A stretch of 42,471 bases of DNA from Bacteroides timonensis (GTDB taxonomy: Bacteria; Bacteroidota; Bacteroidia; Bacteroidales; Bacteroidaceae), in contig NZ_CBVI010000040.1 in the NCBI RefSeq assembly GCF_000513195.1, positions 1 through 42,471 of the forward strand, written 5' to 3'. The notes beneath the pieces are model-generated. The model saw only the letters and a list, made by a program, of their open reading frames with translations. It searched no databases and was not told the origin of the DNA. Positions 17,401 to 25,591 of the stretch are shown here, piece by piece. Position 1 is the stretch's first letter, and each line of letters starts with the position of its first letter. The position numbers were made by a program, and so were the translations under genes.

Positions 17401-17897
17401 ACCTGATGCCGAAAGTTTACGGCGGTTTTGGTTCAAGCTTGTCCTACAGAGGTTTAGATGTTTCCATTTCCTTCTCCTATCAATTGGGAGGAACCATTTA
17501 CGATTCAGGCTATCAGCAACTGATGCACGGAGGTATGAGCAATACAGCCGGAACCAATTGGCATGAAGACATATTGAAATCGTGGACAGAAAACAACACG
17601 GTGACCAACGTTCCGCGTGTGGATACTCAGGACCTCTATACCAATGGTACTTCTACCCGTTTCCTGATAAGTTCCGATTTCCTGAATATAAACAACATCA
17701 CGATGGGATATACATTGCCCAAGCAATTGCTGACAAAGTTTGGCATAGAGCGCCTGCGCTTATTCTGCGTGGCAGACAACGTGGCCATGATTACAGCACG
17801 ACGTGGATTAGACCCCCGTCAAAGCTATACGATGACTACCTCAAGCACTTATTCGCCCATTCGTACCATTTCCGGCGGACTGAACTTGACATTCTAA
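14412..17897 (+). CDS. SusC/RagA-family TonB-dependent transporter with STN domain
   Basis: This is an outer-membrane, TonB-energised barrel of 1161 residues. Order: signal peptide (to about residue 38), STN domain (LRIEQGTLDQAFLQIMKKSN to NGIYTIV, about 46-115), carboxypeptidase-like beta-sandwich (VSGIVIDDQGETVIGASV...FVGMKTQD, about 128-205), plug domain (SNLTNALSGEISGVQTLSSE, LYVVDGIPFDG, LKDAAAAALYGSRAANGVI) and a large barrel ending GGLNLTF. The STN domain indicates signalling to the adjacent FecR/ECF pair. SusC proteins pair with a SusD lid to import oligomeric nutrients. Here the downstream genes contain no glycan-degrading enzyme, so the ligand is unknown and may be peptide or protein. 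Family is certain; substrate is open. Confidence 0.97.
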   Translation: MNSKQCKTIDFRQRISRGIVRFLLIALLIGSVLMFPTEVSAQKTTLRIEQGTLDQAFLQIMKKSNIQLVYNTDVAAKIKCPTKSFQQKDITEILDTLLSGTSLTYQVKNGIYTIVQKPAAPVRQEEGKVSGIVIDDQGETVIGASVMLLGSTIGAVTDLNGHFELDNLPVRNGTLRISFVGMKTQDITFKTNGKLKIIMENDNEMLDEVMVIAYGAAKKSSFTGSAAVIKKDALEKRQVSNLTNALSGEISGVQTLSSEGAPGTAAKVRIRGVGSINAGSDPLYVVDGIPFDGDISSLNMTDVESMTVLKDAAAAALYGSRAANGVIIVTTKKGKSGKAQVNFDMKLGINTNALPNYDVIQSPALYTEKAYEAIYHGYHLNLKYDRDEANLIANKILPTAESGGLGYRIYTVPNGQQVVGTNGKLNPNATLGYSDGTYYYTPDNWRDETYQSNLRQEYNLNVSGAGEKLSYYLSMGYLDDLGLIDNSGLKRYTLRMRGDYELNKYLKMGANLSYAYNDNNYPNGQTSASSSNNAFMLANMIAPVYPMYVRNADGSLKQNNHGSVIYDYGDGRSTNFSRSFSSIANPVGDLLYNTEFYKADIFSANWYATLTPMEGLTITARYGLNVDNTQNTRSINSFYGQYASVGGYVYQATLRQAGLDQQYTATYNTTINAIHNLEVLVGYDGYTFKEKSLSAYGQNMYNPNIPIIDNTIDSSRGNGTANTYATVGYLSRMNYNYDEIYYASASFRRDGSSRFHPDHRWGNFWSFSGAWMMSKEEFMQDVKWIDMLKLKASFGQQGNDNIGNEYAYVNQYAMQGSNGSFSDGLLSYKGNPNITWETTNAFNIGFDFALFRNKLNGTVEYFSRQTKDMLYNKPVSPSAGYGSIPMNVGSMRNSGVEIELKYNLIEKNGLTWDVSANASFINNKILKLHKDLNGQLLSGNFILKEGSSMYSLYLVEYVGVDPKEGQALFLAKDNTGKEYATIDWQTAVSTNRKPTVNLMPKVYGGFGSSLSYRGLDVSISFSYQLGGTIYDSGYQQLMHGGMSNTAGTNWHEDILKSWTENNTVTNVPRVDTQDLYTNGTSTRFLISSDFLNINNITMGYTLPKQLLTKFGIERLRLFCVADNVAMITARRGLDPRQSYTMTTSSTYSPIRTISGGLNLTF

Positions 17898-17918
17898 TAA
17901 ATCAAAAATCCATCAGAC

Positions 17919-19511
17919 ATGAAAAAATATATATACATAGTAACTTTGACAGCCGGATTGTTCAGTGCTTGTACTGACCTGGACACTTATCCTGAAGGGG
18001 CAATCATCACCGAAGACCAGAAAAATGACGTGAATGAGGAACAGCCAGACAAAGCAATGACTGCGGCAGCCAACAGCATTATGGCCGCTTTTTATCGTAA
18101 CAACGCCATTTTCGACGGTGACTTCGACTTCGGCTATCCGGGAATGATGATTTCCATGGATACGCGTGGCTACGATATGGTAAGTACCACCAACCTATAC
18201 AACTGGTTCTTGGAGCCGTTGTCCTTTGATGACATATCTTATGACCATCGGTTCAACCGCTTCTTCTGGAGTACGCTCTACAACCAGATTTACATTTGCA
18301 ACCAGTTGCTAAAGCAAGTCCCCAACGGAGAAAGTACAACTCCGACCACTCGCTTTTATCAGGCTCAGGCATACGCAACACGCGCATTTGACTATTGGGT
18401 ATTGGCACAAATCTATCAGCAAACTTACGTAGGGCATGAAAGTTTTCCATGCGTTCCCATTGTGACTGAAGCCAATGATGAGAAGATTGCCTACGAGGGT
18501 GTCCCCCGCTCTTCCGTTGAAGATGTTTATGCCCAAATCCTTTCAGACTTAGGCCAAGCACTGAACTTGCTGGAAAACAATACGACGCACAGAATGGACA
18601 AACGCTTTGTAGATGAAGCAACCGTACACGGACTGAGAGCACGCGTATTCCTGACCATGCAAAGATGGACAGATGCACTAAGTGACGCAGAGGTAGCCAT
18701 TGCCGGAGCAGGAGCGCCCTATTATAGAGAGGAAGCGGCAATACCCTCCTTCATCTCTTCAACAGACCACGCCTGGATGTGGGGAATTGTCACGGCAACA
18801 ACGGATGATGTAGTAAATACGATTATCTCAAACTTCCCTTCGCATATCTGTACCTTTATCGGTGAGGGATATACACAGCACGACGCTTACCGCATGGTCA
18901 ACAAAAAGCTGTTCAACAGCATCAACAAATCGGATGTGCGAAGAGGCTGGTGGCTGGACGAAAATCGGCTTTCTATAAATCTGAATACCACACAGGCTGC
19001 CTACATGGCACAAAAAGGTTTTCCGCCCTATACATCCGTGAAGTTTGCGCCTTACAACAATGAAGTGGGAACTTCACTGAATGCCAGCGACATCCCACTG
19101 ATGCGTGTGGAAGAAATGTATCTCATCAAAGCCGAATGTTTGGGCATGAGCGGAAGACTAGCGGAAGGACGCCAATTCCTACAGGAATTCATCCAGAATT
19201 ACCGGGATGCCAACTACGAATGTACTGCCGGCACTGCCCAAACTTTCCAAGATGAAGTCTATCGCCAACGCCGTATAGAGCTGTGGGGCGAAGGCATGTC
19301 CTACTTCGACATACTCCGCTTGGGCAAGAACATGGACAGACGTGGAGGCGGCTACATTAATCCCGAAATCATTTATAACATTCCGGCAGGTGACGATGTA
19401 CTTATCTACCGCATTCCCCAGTCGGAGGAAGAACAGAATGTACAAATATCATCTGACGACAATAACCCGACACCCACAAAACCGGTTGCGGTTGCAGACG
19501 TAGAAGAATAA
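17919..19511 (+). CDS. SusD/RagB-family surface lipoprotein
   Basis: This is the ligand-binding lid lipoprotein that pairs with the preceding SusC-like barrel. It has a short signal peptide with lipobox ending at Cys18 (LFSAC). SusD features follow: early TPR-like helices (YNQIYICNQLLKQVPNGE, FYQAQAYATRAFDYWVLAQIY), a middle ligand-binding part, and the C-terminal MRVEEMYLIKAECLGMSGRLAEG...RRIELWGEGMSYFDILRLGK, the typical SusD/RagB ending. The length of 530 residues is normal. It starts 21 bases after the transporter gene, and the two are surely co-transcribed. The ligand cannot be told from the sequence. Confidence 0.96.
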   Translation: MKKYIYIVTLTAGLFSACTDLDTYPEGAIITEDQKNDVNEEQPDKAMTAAANSIMAAFYRNNAIFDGDFDFGYPGMMISMDTRGYDMVSTTNLYNWFLEPLSFDDISYDHRFNRFFWSTLYNQIYICNQLLKQVPNGESTTPTTRFYQAQAYATRAFDYWVLAQIYQQTYVGHESFPCVPIVTEANDEKIAYEGVPRSSVEDVYAQILSDLGQALNLLENNTTHRMDKRFVDEATVHGLRARVFLTMQRWTDALSDAEVAIAGAGAPYYREEAAIPSFISSTDHAWMWGIVTATTDDVVNTIISNFPSHICTFIGEGYTQHDAYRMVNKKLFNSINKSDVRRGWWLDENRLSINLNTTQAAYMAQKGFPPYTSVKFAPYNNEVGTSLNASDIPLMRVEEMYLIKAECLGMSGRLAEGRQFLQEFIQNYRDANYECTAGTAQTFQDEVYRQRRIELWGEGMSYFDILRLGKNMDRRGGGYINPEIIYNIPAGDDVLIYRIPQSEEEQNVQISSDDNNPTPTKPVAVADVEE

Positions 19512-19522
19512 CAAAGAAGAAA

Positions 19523-20410
19523 ATGAGACAAAATATGAAACATATCAATTATATATTGGCTTTGGCAATTGCAACCCTGTCGTTGGTTGCCTGCGATGTG
19601 AGCGAGAACCATGTACCCGGAGAAGCTTTCGGCATCGGAGTTCAGGCTTACATCAATCAGGAGATGCAAACTTCATACACTTACAAACCGACAGACGAGC
19701 AAGTGCTAAATATCCCCATCTACCGCGAAAACCACGAAAGTGCGGCAACCGTTCACTTCGATGTGACCGACCCCGACTATGCCTTCAATGTTCCTACCAC
19801 CCTGAAGTTTGAAGCTGGAGAGTCAGTAAAGAACCTCCAAGTGACTTTCGATATCACATTGGGCGAAGTTCATCAATTTACAGTGACCATCGCCAAGGGT
19901 GAGGTCTTTACCTACGGCGCACCTTCACTGACTTTTAAAGTGATGCGCGACTACAACTGGATAGATGCAGGCACGGCACTCGTCACATCCGCTTGGGTGG
20001 GTAACACGCAGCCAATAGAAGTTCCCGTGCAAAAGCGTGAAGGGGTCACAGAAAACGGAAGCAACAATTTGTACCGTCTGTACAGTCCTTACTTCATTAT
20101 GGAACCTGAGTACTGCCCGACAGAGGGTGCCAGCATCCAGTTCTATGTGGACGATAAATTCAATGCAGTTGAACTTCCTGAACTTCAGGCTATGGGCTAT
20201 CAGGATGCAGCAAACGGCCTCGGTAACCTTTATATATACTGGAAGGATGTGGAAGATGTCACGAAAGTATTCACTAATGTAGGAAATGCCTATACCATCT
20301 TTTGCCCAATGGTTTGTGACCGGTTCTCTGAAGGTGAGATTTATCTTCTCTCCTACACGGACGGCAGCGGCATCTTCACGGAAACTATCGAGTTTGTTTG
20401 GAATCGTTAA
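19523..20410 (+). CDS. Lipoprotein of unknown function in the SusCD operon
   Basis: This protein has 295 residues, or 291 if the ATG at 19535 (MKHINY) is used. The signal peptide ends in a lipobox LSLVAC (Cys24 of the long form), so it is a lipoprotein, probably on the outer membrane surface. Residues about 50-140 are rich in beta-strand patterns (VLNIPIYRENHESAATVHFDV, PTTLKFEAGESVKNLQVTFDI), resembling the Ig/Calx-beta-like adhesive modules common after SusD genes. The second half (PYFIMEPEYCPTEGASIQFYVDD) contains no motif I recognise. Its place directly after susD suggests an auxiliary surface glycan- or ligand-binding-type protein. That is inference from position only. Confidence 0.85.
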   Translation: MRQNMKHINYILALAIATLSLVACDVSENHVPGEAFGIGVQAYINQEMQTSYTYKPTDEQVLNIPIYRENHESAATVHFDVTDPDYAFNVPTTLKFEAGESVKNLQVTFDITLGEVHQFTVTIAKGEVFTYGAPSLTFKVMRDYNWIDAGTALVTSAWVGNTQPIEVPVQKREGVTENGSNNLYRLYSPYFIMEPEYCPTEGASIQFYVDDKFNAVELPELQAMGYQDAANGLGNLYIYWKDVEDVTKVFTNVGNAYTIFCPMVCDRFSEGEIYLLSYTDGSGIFTETIEFVWNR

Positions 20411-20432
20411 ATCCTTAGTAAAAACAAAAATC

Positions 20433-22220
20433 ATGAAATATAAGAACTTATTCAAACTATTTTTCCTAGGTTGCCTGACGGTGTTGTCTTCCTGCGAGGA
20501 GGATATTACGACATTGGCCAGCCTGGACGACACAGACTTCAGCACCTCTACCGAAGCCATGACCCTCAGCAACCTTGGCGGAAGCGACAACGTGACTTTC
20601 GTGACACCGGGAAACTGGACACTAGAGGCGACTGAAGAGTGGCTCTCCATTTCACAGACATCCGGTCAGAAAGGCGGTGCTGTCGTGGTACTGGAAGCCG
20701 AAACCAACACAACAGGACGTACTCGCACCGCTTACCTACTGCTGAACGTGGAAGGTTACGAACAGAGGATTCTCTGTTCGGTGACCCAGACGAGAGTAAA
20801 AGGAGACGGCCTGGATGTGAATTATTGGATGGCAGACTATATGGCAGCCAACTATCTGTGGAACGACGAATTCAAAAAAGTGCAAGACAAACTGAATTAC
20901 GGTCAACAGCCGGATGAATGGCTGACAAACGCTTTGGGAAGCATGCGCACCAACGTAGACGATGGCTACAACACCAGCGAAGGACGCATCTACTACTCCA
21001 ACATTACAGGGCAACAAGTGCGCACACGTGCTCCAGGCGATGCCACCGACTACGGAGTAGGACTTTGCCAGGCTGGTGTCTATGACCAAACTTACGGCTT
21101 GCTCTACCTGATAGTAAACTATGTCTATAAAGGTTCTCCCGCCGACCGTGCAGGCGTGAAACGTGCCAGCCTAATAACCAAAGTGAACGGACAGAACTTG
21201 ACAGATGCCAACATTAACGAGGCTTTCTATATGCTGTTGGGCTACATTGGAAGTTCCTCCATCTCTCTGGAAGTAAGAAGCTTCCAACAGGTGGGAGAAA
21301 ATTCCTATACCATCAGCGAGACCGCCAATAACGTCACTCTATATCCAGCCACCTACGATGCCAACCCCATTCTCTATGCAGACGTGTTCACCAGCCCCGA
21401 CCGGACACGCAAAATAGGCTACTTCGCCTACTCTGTGTTTGACCTCAACCATGACCAGGAGATTCTGAACACCTTCAGCAAGTTCAAGGAAATCGGCCTG
21501 ACAGACCTGATTATCGATTTGCGCTACAACAACGGAGGTTACGTATATTCAAGTGCCACTTTAGCCACAGCCATTGTAGGTTCCGCCTATAAAGGACAGG
21601 TCTACAGCCATATGCAGTTTAATGAAGAACGCACCAAGAAAGGCGAGGCTGGCTATTTCTATATCGGAGAGAATCCTTCCATGGTAGAGTATCCACTGAT
21701 TGAACAAGCACTGGATGTTGCGGTCAACATGAAGCGCATCTATGTATTGACCACCAACAACACAGCTTCTGCCAGCGAGTTGGTCATCAACGGTTTGCGC
21801 GGTTTGGACGGTATAGAAGTAATCACGGTAGGTACCACCACCAACGGCAAGAATGTAGGTATGGAGGCCATCAACTCTTCGGCCGAGGAATATGCCAATC
21901 TGTACAACTTCGACGGCTGGGTGTATGAGTTCTCACCCATCACTTTCTACAATCTGAACGCCAAAGGCAGCAAAGACTATGCCGATGGTTTCAGACCGGA
22001 CTTTGAACTGGACGAAAGTCGCTCTGTATACGGCGACTGGGGAAATGTAGATATGGATCCTTTAGTGAACGTTACGGCTTATCATATCCTCATGGGCACA
22101 TGGCCTACACTCACTCGTACACGCTCTTTGGTGAAAGACCAGCCGGTACTGTTCAAGAAGATAGGCGAAAGCCGCGAACTGAAAGGTTCCATTGTACTCA
22201 AAAACAAGAAAAAATTTTAA
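20433..22220 (+). CDS. BACON-PDZ-S41 family peptidase lipoprotein
   Basis: This is a 595-residue predicted lipoprotein protease: signal peptide with lipobox VLSSC (Cys21), a BACON-type Ig-like module (NVTFVTPGNWTLEATEEWLSI to ILCSVTQTR, about 45-125), a PDZ domain (YKGSPADRAGVKRASLITKVNG, about 228-290) and an S41 domain. The S41 catalytic pair is visible as Ser448 in TASASE and Lys473 in NGKNVG. Their 25-residue spacing equals that in Escherichia coli Tsp. S41 enzymes cleave proteins near C-termini or as tricorn-like peptidases. The frame extends upstream to 20286 inside the previous gene, but ATG 20433 starts the signal peptide. It is the only recognisable hydrolase in the SusCD operon and points to a protein or peptide substrate. 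Confidence 0.93.
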   Translation: MKYKNLFKLFFLGCLTVLSSCEEDITTLASLDDTDFSTSTEAMTLSNLGGSDNVTFVTPGNWTLEATEEWLSISQTSGQKGGAVVVLEAETNTTGRTRTAYLLLNVEGYEQRILCSVTQTRVKGDGLDVNYWMADYMAANYLWNDEFKKVQDKLNYGQQPDEWLTNALGSMRTNVDDGYNTSEGRIYYSNITGQQVRTRAPGDATDYGVGLCQAGVYDQTYGLLYLIVNYVYKGSPADRAGVKRASLITKVNGQNLTDANINEAFYMLLGYIGSSSISLEVRSFQQVGENSYTISETANNVTLYPATYDANPILYADVFTSPDRTRKIGYFAYSVFDLNHDQEILNTFSKFKEIGLTDLIIDLRYNNGGYVYSSATLATAIVGSAYKGQVYSHMQFNEERTKKGEAGYFYIGENPSMVEYPLIEQALDVAVNMKRIYVLTTNNTASASELVINGLRGLDGIEVITVGTTTNGKNVGMEAINSSAEEYANLYNFDGWVYEFSPITFYNLNAKGSKDYADGFRPDFELDESRSVYGDWGNVDMDPLVNVTAYHILMGTWPTLTRTRSLVKDQPVLFKKIGESRELKGSIVLKNKKKF

Positions 22221-22226
22221 TTCAAT

Positions 22227-22718
22227 ATGATTATGAAGAAACTTATATTTATTCTTTTTGCCTTGGTAAGCCTCAGTGCAGCTCAGGCTCAGAATTTCCC
22301 CAGCGTGAAGGTGCAGGATTTGAAGGGTAACTCCTTTGATACGAAAGACCTGATTAACGGGAAGACTCCTTTTATCATCTCTTTCTGGTCGACTACCTGC
22401 AAGCCCTGCATGAAAGAACTGGATGCCATCAGTGAAGCACTGGAGGACTGGTTGAGCGAAGTAGACTTCCGCATGGTGGCAGTTTCTATCGACGACTCCC
22501 GCTCTCTGGCACGTGCCAAGGCTCAGTCCACAGGACGCGGTTGGGAGGACTTCACCTTAATCTTCGACCCGAACCAGGATTTCAAGCGTGCCATGAATGT
22601 TATCTTCACGCCGCAGGTATTTGTCTATGACAAGAACGGAAACCAAGTATATGCTCACACGGGATATACGCCCGGAAACGAAGCTGAGCTATTAGAAGTC
22701 TTAAAAAAATTGAAGTAA
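22227..22718 (+). CDS. TlpA-like periplasmic thioredoxin
   Basis: This is a secreted thioredoxin-fold protein of 163 residues (161 if the second ATG at 22233 is used). A signal peptide ends near AAQAQ. The redox site is WSTTCKPC, i.e. Cys58-Lys-Pro-Cys61, within the usual TlpA/ResA context (FIISFWSTTCKPCMKELDAI). The cis-proline region is in IFTPQVFVYDKNG. Such proteins reduce or exchange disulfides in the periplasm, for example in cytochrome c maturation or in reducing substrate proteins. It starts 6 bases after the S41 protease gene and 6 before the next gene, so it is part of the same transcript. A role in opening disulfides of imported proteins is inference. Confidence 0.92.
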   Translation: MIMKKLIFILFALVSLSAAQAQNFPSVKVQDLKGNSFDTKDLINGKTPFIISFWSTTCKPCMKELDAISEALEDWLSEVDFRMVAVSIDDSRSLARAKAQSTGRGWEDFTLIFDPNQDFKRAMNVIFTPQVFVYDKNGNQVYAHTGYTPGNEAELLEVLKKLK

Positions 22719-22724
22719 TCCGAT

Positions 22725-24461
22725 ATGAGAGGAAATCGACATAGGTTATATATGGTATCCCTGCTATTTTTACTAGGATACGGTTCTCTGCAAGCCGACA
22801 ATACACTTGCCGGTGCAGAGATACAGGCAGATTCTGCTGCAATCGGCACCAAGACTGCCACTGCCCCCCAGAAGATATCATGGGGCAAATTCAGTGGCAG
22901 TTTTGAGACCAATACCATCTATTATGTAGATGACGAGAAAATCAGTGCCAACGCCCCGAAAGACAATTATGGTTCGAACAACTACCTCAAGCTGGACTAC
23001 ACCAACGGCAAGTTCTCTGCAGGCATTCAGGCAGAATGGTATCCGCAAGTACTGCAAGGATATGAAACCGGACTGGAGGGATTCGGACTGGCAGGAAAAT
23101 ACATTTCCTGGACTGACCGGAACTTCTCCGTTACCGTAGGAGACTTCTACGAGCAGTTTGGCAACGGCCTAATTCTGCGTGCGTGGGAAGACCGTGCCCT
23201 GGGATTCAACAACTCCATTGGTGGGGTGCGTGCCACGTTCAATGTAGGAAAGTACGCAGCAGCCAAAGTGCTCTACGGATATCCCCGCGACTACATGCGC
23301 AAAGAAGCCCTCGGCAGCTATACGGACACGCAAGTGCTGGGAGCCGACCTAAGCCTTTCTTTGTCCGATGTCATCGGGCTGAGCAGCCACCACATTTCAT
23401 TGGAAGGAAGTGTAGTGAACAGAATGGAGAAACGTACGGACGATTTTCAATTCTATACTAGTGAAGGTTTTGCAGCCGCCAATGGTTGCCGCCTCGATAA
23501 AACCTCTTTCATGAGCTATTCCGGTCGCTTGGCCTACGAATGGAACAACCTTTCGCTGAAAGGTGAATATGTCTACAAAGGAAAGGATGTCTTCCAAGAC
23601 TTGGCAACCGGCAAGTATGAACTGCGCTCAGGCAATGCCATATTGGCAGAAGCCAACTATTCAGGCAACGGTCTCTCCGTCAGCGGAACTTTCCGCCGTC
23701 TGGACAATATGCAGAACAACATCTACCATACCACCGGCACTCAACTGACCGCCAATACCCTGAACTACCTTCCTGCCCTCTGCCCGCAGCACACGTATAT
23801 GCTGGCCGTACTGAATCCTTTCACCCCTTACGTGAACGGAGAGATAGGCGGACAACTCGATGTGTACTATCGGGTGAAAAAAGGCACTTGGCTGGGTGGC
23901 GGTCGCGGCCTGAAGTTGCACGGTAATGTTTCCCTCTTCAACTCATTAGGAAAGGCCAACATGCGCGGAGAGGACTTATTCCTTTACCGCGACATCACTT
24001 TCGACGTGGAGAAAAGCTGGAATAAAAAGCTGAAAACCATATTTTTTGCTTCTATCCAAGAGTTTGCCAATGACGAAGGAAAAGGCGGAAGCCGCCTGAC
24101 GACTGCACAGAATGTCTTCGTAGGCGACGTGACCTACAAGTTCACCCCCAAATGGTCTCTTCGTGGAGAAGTCCAGTACCTCTACTCTGAAGAAGACACC
24201 AAAGGAGGCGACTGGATGGCAGCTTTGCTTGAAGTGGGATATGCTCCCCAATGGAGCGTATTCGTGAGCGACATGTACAACCACGGCAATAAGAACGAGA
24301 AGGTACATTACTATTCTGCCGGCGTCAGCTACACCTATGGTTCTCTGCGTGCGGCACTCTCTTATGGCCGCAACCGTGCGGGATATGTATGTTCCGGAGG
24401 CGTGTGCCGCTATCAACCGGCCTACACAGGTGGTAACTTAGCTTTGACTTATGTATTCTAA
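22725..24461 (+). CDS. DUF6029-type outer-membrane beta-barrel protein
   Basis: This exported protein of 578 residues has a signal peptide (about 1-25, LLFLLGYGSLQAD). It is full of alternating beta-strand patterns with Gly/Tyr/Trp, for example KFSGSFETNTIYYVDDEK, KYISWTDRNFSVTVGDFYEQFGNGLILR, RAWEDRALGFNNSIGGVRA and a C-terminal aromatic end (LALTYVF), all as expected for an outer-membrane barrel. It resembles the Bacteroidota family I know as DUF6029; that assignment is from memory of the SWGKFSG/FYEQFGNGL pattern. Members lack an assigned function. In this operon it may be a second conduit or a barrel partner of the neighbouring thioredoxin lipoprotein. Confidence 0.82.
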   Translation: MRGNRHRLYMVSLLFLLGYGSLQADNTLAGAEIQADSAAIGTKTATAPQKISWGKFSGSFETNTIYYVDDEKISANAPKDNYGSNNYLKLDYTNGKFSAGIQAEWYPQVLQGYETGLEGFGLAGKYISWTDRNFSVTVGDFYEQFGNGLILRAWEDRALGFNNSIGGVRATFNVGKYAAAKVLYGYPRDYMRKEALGSYTDTQVLGADLSLSLSDVIGLSSHHISLEGSVVNRMEKRTDDFQFYTSEGFAAANGCRLDKTSFMSYSGRLAYEWNNLSLKGEYVYKGKDVFQDLATGKYELRSGNAILAEANYSGNGLSVSGTFRRLDNMQNNIYHTTGTQLTANTLNYLPALCPQHTYMLAVLNPFTPYVNGEIGGQLDVYYRVKKGTWLGGGRGLKLHGNVSLFNSLGKANMRGEDLFLYRDITFDVEKSWNKKLKTIFFASIQEFANDEGKGGSRLTTAQNVFVGDVTYKFTPKWSLRGEVQYLYSEEDTKGGDWMAALLEVGYAPQWSVFVSDMYNHGNKNEKVHYYSAGVSYTYGSLRAALSYGRNRAGYVCSGGVCRYQPAYTGGNLALTYVF

Positions 24462-24484
24462 TAACAAAAGTGGAGAAAGATAAA

Positions 24485-25567
24485 ATGATAAAAGATATGA
24501 AAACAGCAGCTGTCACTTTGTTATTCTCAGTGTTGGCTTTAGTTATAGTCTCCTGTGTGGGCGAGCATACGGATTTCCCCAATGAAGAAGGCTTGGTATT
24601 GTCTGCAAACAAGACATCCATCAGTCTGGAAGACACGGAAGGCGTGAAGTTCACCGTGACGGACAATGGCGTGGATGTAACAGATCAGTGCATATTTGCA
24701 AACGTGACGGAAGAGATTCCCCTTTATCTGGACGAACCGATTTTTGTTTCCAAACGTCCGGGAACTTACAATTTCCAGGCATTCTATGGCGACAACATGG
24801 TTCCGACCAATGAAGTATCCGTCCGGGTAAGGAATACAGCGGGAGGCACCTCCAACTTCTATCGCCGCATATTGGTGGCCGACTATACAGGTACCTGGTG
24901 TTCCTATTGCTACCAAATGGTGAATTCCATCAATGCGGTTGCCAAGGATTATCCGGACAGACTAATGGTTCTCGCCATTCACGTAGATGACGAGTATTCG
25001 TTGGGCAACGAAGCAGCCCTGGAAAGTGCTTTCAACATTACCGGTCTGCCGACCTCTGTAGTGGATTGGCGGGATGTCGTAACCAATGCCGGAGGTTCCT
25101 ATGCAATCAGCAGAGCGGTAAAAGAATCTTTGGAAAATGACCCGACAATGTGTGGTATTAGCATTGAGACGAAATTGGAGAACAATCAGTTGACGATCAA
25201 TACCAATACCTGCTTTTTGGAAAGGAACCAGTATAAGATTGGCGTTGTGCTGGTAGAAGACGGAATTGTCGGTACGCAAGCCAGCGTAAACGGCAGCTAT
25301 ACGCACAACAACATGGTTCGCGCCTATGCCACCAGGGCTTTCGGCGACGAAGTGAAGAGCAATACCACACAAAGCACGGACATTGCTTCCGGTGAAGAAG
25401 TCAGCGGAAGCTATTCTGTCAACTTCTCTTCCACCTGGAAGAAAGAAAATTGCCGGGTAGTGGTCTATATTCTGAAGAAGCAGGCTAACGGCTCCAATTT
25501 CTACGTGAACAATGTGCAGGATTGCCGTATAGGCTCTTCCATCGGATTTGAATATGAAAGTGAATAA
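24485..25567 (+). CDS. Omp28-like thioredoxin-fold lipoprotein
   Basis: This is a 360-residue lipoprotein; the signal peptide ends in LVIVSC (Cys24). An N-terminal beta-sandwich (about 30-125) precedes a thioredoxin-like domain with a redox pair TGTWCSYC (Cys139, Cys142) and PTSVVDW carrying the cis-proline. The C-terminal third (about 230-360) is again beta-rich. The layout is like Omp28-related proteins of Porphyromonas and Bacteroides. ATG 24485 is chosen because GGAGAAAG sits just upstream; a GTG at 24470 would include that ribosome-binding site. With the TlpA-like gene it gives this operon two thiol-disulfide proteins, one soluble and one membrane-anchored, which suggests disulfide handling during uptake. 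Confidence 0.88.
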   Translation: MIKDMKTAAVTLLFSVLALVIVSCVGEHTDFPNEEGLVLSANKTSISLEDTEGVKFTVTDNGVDVTDQCIFANVTEEIPLYLDEPIFVSKRPGTYNFQAFYGDNMVPTNEVSVRVRNTAGGTSNFYRRILVADYTGTWCSYCYQMVNSINAVAKDYPDRLMVLAIHVDDEYSLGNEAALESAFNITGLPTSVVDWRDVVTNAGGSYAISRAVKESLENDPTMCGISIETKLENNQLTINTNTCFLERNQYKIGVVLVEDGIVGTQASVNGSYTHNNMVRAYATRAFGDEVKSNTTQSTDIASGEEVSGSYSVNFSSTWKKENCRVVVYILKKQANGSNFYVNNVQDCRIGSSIGFEYESE

Positions 25568-25591
25568 TATAACTAAAAAACAAAACGATTT

